From: Oscillospiraceae bacterium
GTDB lineage: Bacteria > Bacillota > Clostridia > Oscillospirales > Oscillospiraceae
DNA: 64,000 nucleotides
Direction of reading: 5' to 3'
Assembly (NCBI GenBank): GCA_017938625.1
Contig: JAGBBD010000032.1
Location: forward strand, 1 to 64,000
The notes under the pieces were generated by a model. That model had not been told where the DNA came from and did not search any database. It saw only the letters and a list, made by a program, of their open reading frames with translations. The position numbers and the translations under genes were made by a program. Within the stretch, counting starts at the first letter, position 1; each line of letters begins with the position of its first letter. Below are positions 59,249 to 64,000 of the stretch, in pieces.

Positions 59249-59249
59249 T

Positions 59250-59288
59250 GTTTCAAAGCTGATTATGCGAAAATAAATTGAAACGTTT
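59250..59288. promoter_or_regulatory. Operator candidates between divergent catabolic genes
   Basis: GTTTCAA (59250-59256) and TTGAAAC (59278-59284) are inverted arms; AAACGTTT (59281-59288) is a self-complementary core with central CG, the form bound by LacI-family regulators. No regulator gene lies alongside. Confidence 0.5.
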
Positions 59289-59309
59289 AAATAAAATGCA
59301 GCGGCGATT

Positions 59310-59338
59310 TTGTCTTTTCAAGGGAGGAAAAGTATGCT
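59310..59338 (+). promoter_or_regulatory. Promoter of the glycerate kinase gene
   Basis: TTGTCT (59310-59315), 17-nt spacer, TATGCT (59333-59338), 43 bp before the start. Confidence 0.5.
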
Positions 59339-59380
59339 AAACTGAAAGACAGGATGATACCACCAAAAGGAGGATATTTT

Positions 59381-60613
59381 ATGAATATAACCCTTCGCAA
59401 AGATGCTGAGCAGATCGCCCGTGCTGCCATTGAGGCGGTGAAGCCCGATGCGGCAGTCCGCCGCGCGGTGGAAAATATGACCTTCCCCGGTAAAGTCTAT
59501 CTTGTGGCGGCCGGCAAGGCAGGCTGGCAGATGGCAAAGGCGGCGCTGGACTGCCTGCCCTGTGCCCCGGCAGGAGGTGTGGTAGTCACCAAATATGACC
59601 ATGTAATGGGAGAGCTTCCCGGTGTAAGCTGCTATGAGGCGGGCCATCCCGTGCCCGATGAAAACAGCTTCCGCGGCACACAGGCAGCTTTGGAGCTGAC
59701 CGGGGAGCTGACCGAAAACGATACGGTGCTGTTCCTTCTGTCCGGCGGCGGCAGCGCTCTGTTTGAAAAGTCCTTTGTTACCGGCGAGGAGCTGCAGGAT
59801 GTGACACGGCAGCTGCTTGCCTGCGGTGCGGAGATCACGGAGATGAATACCATTCGCAAGCGCCTTTCTCAGGTCAAGGGCGGACGGTTTGCCCAGTGGT
59901 GCAGTCCGGCGAAGGTGGAAGCAGTGGTGCTTTCCGATATTCTGGGCGATCCGCTGGATATGATCGCATCCGGCCCTGCGGCTGTGGATGTCAGCACCTG
60001 TGAAGATGCTCTGCATATTGCCGCCAAGTACAGTCTGAAGCTGAGCGAAACGGCACAGGCGTGTCTGAAACAGGAGACACCCAAAGAACTGACCAATGTC
60101 CGTTCTCAGATCATCGGCAGCGTCCGGGAACTGTGCCGCGCCGCGGCGCAGGAGGCGGAGAAGCTGGGCTATGAGCCTGTGTATCTGACGGATCTTCTCA
60201 CCTGTGAGGCACGGGATGCCGGTGCGTTTATGGCATCTGTTCTGCGCTCTCACGCACACGATGGCAAAAAGCTCGCCTATCTTGCAGGCGGTGAGACTGT
60301 TGTCCACTTGACCGGCAAGGGTCTTGGCGGCAGAAACCAGGAACTGGCGCTGGGGGCGGCAGCAGGTCTTGCAGGCTGCGGCAATGCCTGTGTCATCTCT
60401 GTCGGCTCCGATGGTACCGATGGCCCTACCGATGCAGCCGGCGGCTATGCCGATGGCGATACGCTGCAGGAACTGAAAGCGGCAGGACTGCAGTTGCATG
60501 AGGTACTGGCAGACAACGATGCCTACCACGCTCTGCAGAAGGTGGACGGACTCATCATCACAGGCCCCACCGGCACCAATGTCAATGATGTGGCTGTGGG
60601 TCTGATCGGCTAA
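59381..60613 (+). CDS. Glycerate 2-kinase, MOFRL family
   Basis: 410 residues. N-terminal domain with VYLVAAGKAGWQMAKAALD, the GGVVVTKYDH and AGHPVPDENSFRGTQAALEL stretches, FLLSGGGSALFE, and a C-terminal MOFRL domain (GGETVVHLTGKGLGGRNQELALGAA ... SVGSDGTDGPTDAAGGYADG). Phosphorylates D-glycerate to 2-phosphoglycerate, feeding glycolysis. Start at 59381 with AGGAGG. Divergent from the RhaM-like operon with shared operator candidates, suggesting a common sugar-acid or related catabolic pathway. Confidence 0.92.
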   Translation: MNITLRKDAEQIARAAIEAVKPDAAVRRAVENMTFPGKVYLVAAGKAGWQMAKAALDCLPCAPAGGVVVTKYDHVMGELPGVSCYEAGHPVPDENSFRGTQAALELTGELTENDTVLFLLSGGGSALFEKSFVTGEELQDVTRQLLACGAEITEMNTIRKRLSQVKGGRFAQWCSPAKVEAVVLSDILGDPLDMIASGPAAVDVSTCEDALHIAAKYSLKLSETAQACLKQETPKELTNVRSQIIGSVRELCRAAAQEAEKLGYEPVYLTDLLTCEARDAGAFMASVLRSHAHDGKKLAYLAGGETVVHLTGKGLGGRNQELALGAAAGLAGCGNACVISVGSDGTDGPTDAAGGYADGDTLQELKAAGLQLHEVLADNDAYHALQKVDGLIITGPTGTNVNDVAVGLIG

Positions 60614-60623
60614 AAGGTTTTGA

Positions 60624-60652
60624 TTGACATTTTGAACTTCTTGGAATATAAT
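60624..60652 (+). promoter_or_regulatory. Perfect consensus promoter of the zinc-ribbon gene
   Basis: TTGACA (60624-60629), 17-nt spacer, TATAAT (60647-60652). The leader contains a hairpin ACCTGC-AAAA-GCAGGT (60661-60676). Confidence 0.9.
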
Positions 60653-60703
60653 TCCTACATACCTGCAAAAGCAGGTAGAGGGAAAAATGAAAAGAGGTAC
60701 AAT

Positions 60704-60976
60704 ATGTATACTGACAAGACTTTAGTTTGCAAAGACTGCGGCCAGGAGTTCGTGTTCTCCGCCGGTGAGCAGGAGTTCTATGCAGAGCGCGGTTTCGAGA
60801 ACGAGCCCCAGCGCTGCAAGCCCTGCCGTGCTGCCCGTAAGGGTGCTGCTCGTCCCGAGCGTACCATGTATGATGCCGTTTGCTCCGAGTGCGGTGCGGA
60901 ATGCAAGGTTCCCTTCCAGCCCTCCGGCGATCGTCCCATCTACTGCAGCGACTGCTTTGCAGCAAGAAGAGGTTAA
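60704..60976 (+). CDS. Zinc-ribbon domain protein
   Basis: 90 residues with two zinc ribbons: VCKDCGQEFVFSAGEQEFYAERGFENEPQRCKPCR (CxxC ... CxxC) and AVCSECGAECKVPFQPSGDRPIYCSDCF. The family is common in Firmicutes and is usually highly expressed; a role in nucleic acid binding is only assumed. The start at 60704 has AAAGAGG before it, and the consensus promoter suggests abundant transcription. Confidence 0.85.
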   Translation: MYTDKTLVCKDCGQEFVFSAGEQEFYAERGFENEPQRCKPCRAARKGAARPERTMYDAVCSECGAECKVPFQPSGDRPIYCSDCFAARRG

Positions 60977-60982
60977 TAGATC

Positions 60983-61018
60983 AAAAAGAACGTCTGCATT
61001 GGCAGACGTTCTTTTTTT
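60983..61018 (+). terminator. Terminator of the zinc-ribbon gene
   Basis: AGAACGTCTGC (60987-60997) / GCAGACGTTCT (61002-61012), extended by A and T runs on either side. Confidence 0.85.
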
Positions 61019-61053
61019 ATGTCCTGTCCCATACAATGCCATGAGGTGATGGC

Positions 61054-61848
61054 ATGAGAGCGTGGCTTGAAAATAAAAAGTTTTTTGTATTTTTTGCATT
61101 GAGTGTGGCATCGGTGCTGGGGATGTGCGTGGCATATTCCGGCACAGCCGTGGTGCAGACAGGCTCATGGGGACTCAGCTTTGGTGAGCAGGGCACAGCG
61201 CCTGCAGGGACAGTGGGGCAGACCGTACTGGCGCAGTATGATGCGGCATATCTGGGACAGCCGGATGAAAAGGTGCTGTATCTGACCTTTGATGCTGGCT
61301 ATGAAAACGGCTTCACGGAAATGATTCTCGATACCTTGAAAAAGCATGAGGCACCTGCGGCGTTCTTCCTTGTGGGGAACTATCTGGAAAAAGAGCCGGA
61401 ACTGGTAAAGCGGATGGCACAGGAGGGGCACATCGTAGGCAATCACACCTGGAACCATCCGGATATGTCCAAAATTTCGGAAAAAGAGGCATTTGCCGAG
61501 GAACTGAAAAAAGTGGAGGATGCCTACAGGCAGATCATCGGGGAGGATATGGCGCACTTTTATCGTCCACCCCAGGGAAATTACAGCGAAGAGAATTTGA
61601 AAATGGCACAGGAGCTTGGCTACAAAACGGTATTTTGGAGTCTTGCTTATGCCGACTGGGACAATGACCGTCAGCCTACGGCAGACGAGGCGTTTTCAAA
61701 GCTGATTCCGAGAGTGCATCCCGGTGCGGTGGTGCTGCTCCACTCCACCTCCAAGACCAATGCCGCCATTTTGGACAGCCTGTTGACCAAGTGGGAGGAA
61801 ATGGGATATGGATTTGCTCCGATTTCAGAATTGTTTTCGCAGCAGTAA
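61054..61848 (+). CDS. Polysaccharide deacetylase, PdaA-like
   Basis: 264 residues. N-terminal membrane anchor or signal (about 10-28), then NodB domain: YLTFDAGYENGFTEMILDTLKKHEAPAAFFLVGNYL (motif 1, with Ala-Gly in place of DD, as in PdaA proteins with TFDNGYE), EGHIVGNHTWNHPDM (motif 2 histidines), FYRPPQGNYS (motif 3), and AVVLLHS (motif 5). PdaA makes muramic delta-lactam in the spore cortex, so this supports a sporulating lineage. Second gene after a terminator, single. Confidence 0.85.
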   Translation: MRAWLENKKFFVFFALSVASVLGMCVAYSGTAVVQTGSWGLSFGEQGTAPAGTVGQTVLAQYDAAYLGQPDEKVLYLTFDAGYENGFTEMILDTLKKHEAPAAFFLVGNYLEKEPELVKRMAQEGHIVGNHTWNHPDMSKISEKEAFAEELKKVEDAYRQIIGEDMAHFYRPPQGNYSEENLKMAQELGYKTVFWSLAYADWDNDRQPTADEAFSKLIPRVHPGAVVLLHSTSKTNAAILDSLLTKWEEMGYGFAPISELFSQQ

Positions 61849-61919
61849 CCAATTTGAGCCTCTGACATATCATGGAATGAACGGGGCAAAACCCCCGATT
61901 TCTTTCAGGAGGTCATAGT

Positions 61920-62051
61920 ATGAATTGCAATTCCAATGGTATTTGCGGCATGGGCGGCAACAACTGGTGGTGGATCATTATTTTGATCGCCATCGTGCTG
62001 TGCAACAACGGCAGCTGGGGCTGCGGCAATACCAATAACTGCTGCTGCTAA
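61920..62051 (+). CDS. Very small membrane protein, Cys-rich ends
   Basis: 43 residues: MNCNSNGICGMGGNN, hydrophobic core WWWIIILIAIVLC, then NNGSWGCGNTNNCCC. AGGAGG lies 7 nt before the ATG at 61920. The layout (short Cys/Asn/Gly start, one helix, Cys-rich end) recalls YjcZ-like sporulation peptides, but identity is not certain. It ends just before a terminator. Confidence 0.65.
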   Translation: MNCNSNGICGMGGNNWWWIIILIAIVLCNNGSWGCGNTNNCCC

Positions 62052-62067
62052 GCGATTACATGAAAGA

Positions 62068-62093
62068 AAGGCACCCTTCGGGGTGCCTTCTTT
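62068..62093 (+). terminator. Terminator of the small membrane protein
   Basis: AAGGCACCC (62068-62076) / GGGTGCCTT (62081-62089), loop TTCG, then CTTT. Confidence 0.75.
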
Positions 62094-62111
62094 GTGTGAC
62101 CCGTACGGGAA

Positions 62112-62291
62112 TACTCCGCGGCTTCGCCGTCGTAAGGCATCGTTCCTTGCCTTACTCCGCAGCTTCGCCGTCGTAAGGCGTTGTTCCTTGCCTTACTCCG
62201 CGGCTTCGCCGTCGTAAGGCATCGTTCCTTGCCTTACTCCGCGGCTTCGCCGTCGTAAGGCATCGTTCCTTGCCTTACTCCGCAGCTTCGC
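62112..62291. repeat. 41-bp tandem repeat, about 4.4 copies
   Basis: Units begin at 62112, 62153, 62194, 62235 and 62276 (last one partial) with few substitutions. Each unit can fold: GTAAGGC and GCCTTAC flank 10 bases, and CGGCTTCGCCG is a second small stem. No gene in 62052-62450 is supported. Confidence 0.9.
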
Positions 62292-62324
62292 TGCTCCGTG
62301 AGTCTGCGCATTTTCTTTTGCTGC

Positions 62325-62352
62325 GCAAAAGCAGCCGTGCAAACACGGCTGC
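62325..62352. other. Hairpin in the intergenic region before the tRNAs
   Basis: GCAGCCGTG (62331-62339) and CACGGCTGC (62344-62352), 4-nt loop, no T run. Confidence 0.6.
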
Positions 62353-62413
62353 CCATCTTCGATGGGAAAATGCTTGCCTTCGAACGATGGGTTCTTTCTA
62401 TGTGCGGGACATA

Positions 62414-62451
62414 AAAAACAAACAACCATCAAAAGATGGTTGTTTGTTTTT
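62414..62451. terminator. Terminator of the tRNA operon
   Basis: AAAAACAAACAACCATC (62414-62430) and its complement (62435-62451); 17-bp stem directly after the tRNA-Glu CCA on the minus strand. Confidence 0.8.
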
Positions 62452-62525
62452 GGTGACCCGTACGGGAATCGAACCCATGTTACCGCCGTGAAAGGGCGGT
62501 GTCTTAACCGCTTGACCAACGGGCC
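62451..62525 (-). tRNA. tRNA-Glu (UUC)
   Basis: Minus strand: acceptor GGCCCGT pairs with ACGGGTC, the anticodon loop is CUUUCAC (anticodon UUC), TPsiC arm with GGGTTCGAATCCC, and encoded CCA at 62453-62451. Cloverleaf is complete. Confidence 0.95.
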
Positions 62526-62528
62526 GTA

Positions 62529-62604
62529 TGGTAGCGGCAATCTGACTTGAACAGATGACACTCCGGGTATGAACCGAATGCTCTACCAACTGAGCTATGC
62601 CGCC
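62529..62604 (-). tRNA. tRNA-Met (CAU)
   Basis: Minus strand: acceptor GGCGGCA pairs with TGCCGCT (one G-U), D arm GCTCAGTTGGTAGAGC, anticodon loop UUCAUAC (CAU), encoded CCA at 62531-62529. Elongator Met is likeliest; tRNA-Ile2 with modified CAU cannot be excluded by eye. It lies 3 bp from tRNA-Glu, in one transcript. Confidence 0.93.
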
Positions 62605-62733
62605 ATATTTTTGCGCCCATCTCATGGGCAAGCATTATTATACAGATGAGAGGGCAGTTTGTCAACAAGTTTTTAAAAAAATTTCTCATTTTCTGTTCTG
62701 CGCCGTTTTTGGCGGCGCAGAACAGTTTTTTAC

Positions 62734-63771
62734 TTACACAAATCGCCCGATATCCTTTACGAGGGCATCCACCTGTTCCTCGGTGGTCGCCCAGCTGGTG
62801 CAGAAGCGCACGGCGATATGATCGTCGTCTACCTGCTGCCAGACACTGTAGGTATAGTGTTCGTCAAATTTCCGCAAAGTATCCTTGTGCAGAATGGGGA
62901 ATTGCTGGTTCGTCCATGATTCGATCAAGAACTTACAGCCTTGTTTTTCAAAGGCTTCCTTGATGCGCAGGGCCTGCGCCACGGCTTTTTTGGAAATGGC
63001 GAAGTAGCGATCCTCTTCAAAGAGGGTTTCAAACTGCACGCCCAGCAGCCAACCCTTTGCCAACATGCCGCCCTGCCGCTTGATCATATAGCGGAAATCC
63101 TTTTTGATCTGCTTGTTGCGGATGACCACAGCTTCTCCAAACAGGGCACCGACCTTGGTGCCGCCGATGTAGAACACATCGGTCAGACGGGCAAGATCGG
63201 AGATGGAAACATCGTTGCAGGGTGCAGCCAGACCGTAGCCAAGACGGGCACCGTCCACAAACAGCGTCAAATTCCATTCATCACAGGCAGCGCGGATGTC
63301 CTCCAGTTCCTGCAGGGAGTACAGGGTACCGTTTTCCGCCGGATGGGACAGATAGACCATGCCCGGCTGGACGATGTGCTCATGGGTGCTGTCGCTCCAA
63401 TGGGCGGCGCAGTAGTTCCGAATCTGTGCGGCAGAGAGCCTGCCGTTTTCTGAGTCAATGGCAAGAACTTTATGCCCCGTGGCTTCAATGGCGCCTGTTT
63501 CATGGCAGTTGATATGTCCCGGCTGGGCGCTGATGACACCTTGATAGGGGCGAATGGCAGAGGCAATGACTGTGGTGTTTGCCTGTGTGCCGCCTACAAG
63601 GAAGTGGACATCCACATCGCAGTCACCGCACAGGGCTTTGATCTTATCTCTTGCCCTGTCGCAGACAGGGTCTTCGGAATAACCGCAAAGCTGGGTGTGA
63701 TTCTCCTTTTTGATGGCATCGAGGATCTCCGGGATGCAGCCTTCCGTATAGTCACATTCAAATCGAAGCAT
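62734..63771 (-). CDS. Low-specificity L-threonine aldolase / beta-eliminating lyase family
   Basis: 345 residues, PLP-dependent fold type I. Signatures: FECDYTEGCIPEILDAIKKENHTQLCGYSEDPVCDRARDKI, HFLVGGTQANTTVIASAIRPYQGVI, the FVDGARLGYGLAA Asp, and the Schiff-base lysine in FYIGGTKVGALFGEAVV. It cleaves threonine or allo-threonine into glycine and acetaldehyde. The ATG at 63771 follows a CGGAG in the preceding gene; a TTG three codons upstream is possible. It starts 1 bp after the upstream gene stop. Confidence 0.9.
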   Translation of the reverse strand: MLRFECDYTEGCIPEILDAIKKENHTQLCGYSEDPVCDRARDKIKALCGDCDVDVHFLVGGTQANTTVIASAIRPYQGVISAQPGHINCHETGAIEATGHKVLAIDSENGRLSAAQIRNYCAAHWSDSTHEHIVQPGMVYLSHPAENGTLYSLQELEDIRAACDEWNLTLFVDGARLGYGLAAPCNDVSISDLARLTDVFYIGGTKVGALFGEAVVIRNKQIKKDFRYMIKRQGGMLAKGWLLGVQFETLFEEDRYFAISKKAVAQALRIKEAFEKQGCKFLIESWTNQQFPILHKDTLRKFDEHYTYSVWQQVDDDHIAVRFCTSWATTEEQVDALVKDIGRFV

Positions 63772-63772
63772 A

Positions 63773-64000
63773 TTATTCAAACTCCGTCATACCGAACCAC
63801 TCGGGCACGTGGAAGGCAGGCTCCTCACGGTCGATGCGATTCCATGCAATGTAGTGCTTCTTGACGCTCAGATCGCCGCACTTGTAGAAGTTGGCAGGCA
63901 GCTTTTTGCCGCTTTCAGGTTTGTAGTCGGGGAAATACTTCTGCACGAGGGCAGTGGGGACGCGGTAGACCACCACCCAGCCGTCGGCAGTGCGTTCTGC
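63773..64000 (-). CDS. CBM9-like domain protein, C-terminal part (5' end outside window)
   Basis: 76 codons, open to the window edge. DGWVVVYRVPTALVQKYFPDY ... KKLPANFYKCGDLSVKKHYIAWNRIDREEPAFHVPEWFGMTEFE is the typical end of carbohydrate-binding family 9-like proteins (NFYKCGD, HY-x-x-WN, FH-x-P-x-x-FG). The protein runs towards threonine aldolase and is coupled to it by 1 bp. No ligand can be named. Confidence 0.7.
   Translation of the reverse strand, partial: AERTADGWVVVYRVPTALVQKYFPDYKPESGKKLPANFYKCGDLSVKKHYIAWNRIDREEPAFHVPEWFGMTEFE

Larger units (their letters stand above)
62096..62469. repeat. Duplicated 17-bp tRNA-Glu 3' fragment
   Basis: GTGACCCGTACGGGAAT occurs at 62096-62112 and inside tRNA-Glu at 62453-62469, in the same orientation, 357 bp apart, enclosing the tandem repeat. 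Confidence 0.85.

Noticed and set aside
62112..62291. Considered as a CRISPR array
   Set aside because: The 41-bp units follow each other directly without spacers and no cas gene is near.
62193..62561. Frame of 122 codons on the minus strand over the repeat and tRNA-Glu
   Set aside because: It runs through a tRNA gene and the tandem repeat, so it is not a gene.
1..64000. Search for prophage, insertion sequences, integrases and classical defence islands
   Set aside because: No transposase, integrase, restriction-modification or Cas motifs were recognised in any frame; the TIR protein alone does not make a defence island.

Overview
The window reads as one contiguous chromosome segment of an anaerobic, spore-forming-lineage member of the Clostridia, most like the gut Oscillospirales (inference). 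The grounds are: typical Firmicutes ribosome binding sites and consensus sigma-A promoters, a T-box upstream of hisS-aspS, a carbon monoxide dehydrogenase/acetyl-CoA synthase operon, Rnf-type genes, a PdaA-like deacetylase and S-layer homology domains. No phage, insertion sequence, integrase or CRISPR array was found. Gene orientation switches often, and convergent genes are usually separated by perfect bidirectional terminator hairpins.

Region 1-11 kb: the 3' end of glycogen phosphorylase, a PcfJ-like gene followed by a truncated ADP-ribosylglycohydrolase, then a seven-step redox operon plus one extra gene (NusG-II protein, Gx transporter, duplicated lipoprotein, ApbE, RnfC, RnfD, RnfG, small membrane protein). 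This operon carries the flavinylated Rnf subunits and an ApbE, but not RnfA, RnfB or RnfE. Next to it lies a doubled PII-like regulator with a doubled DUF1538 membrane protein.

Region 11-24 kb: a double-TIR/Sel1/TPR protein, a 2-keto-3-deoxygluconate-type kinase, a secreted transglutaminase/SLH protein, small Cys-rich and hypothetical genes, queT behind a consensus promoter and structured leader, a lipoprotein, and an AlgI/DHHW-type acetyltransferase pair.

Region 24-39 kb: HAD phosphatase, aspS, hisS with T-box, mgsA, minD, uraA with a leader peptide and attenuator, CBS protein, nitroreductase, divergent birA/bioY, CsoR-type repressor, and a phosphate module (Na/Pi symporter with Pho-box-like 11-bp repeats, phoR, phoB).

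Region 39-53 kb: the acsB-cooC-cooS operon (transcribed cooS to acsB), mscS, ftsH, rlmB, a degenerate P-type ATPase-like protein and an EF-G paralogue.

Region 53-64 kb: LysR/putP divergent pair, lrgAB behind a palindromic promoter, a divergent catabolic module (RhaM-like, ASRT-like, M24 creatinase-like and creatininase-family genes facing glycerate kinase), a zinc-ribbon protein, polysaccharide deacetylase, a 41-bp tandem repeat next to tRNA-Met and tRNA-Glu, threonine aldolase and the end of a CBM9-like protein.

The best candidates for something under-described are the incomplete Rnf / extracellular-electron-transfer-like operon, the doubled PII/DUF1538 pair, the creatininase/M24/ASRT/RhaM module, and the ATPase-like pseudoenzyme behind rlmB. 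Family assignments were made by reading motifs; no database search was run.
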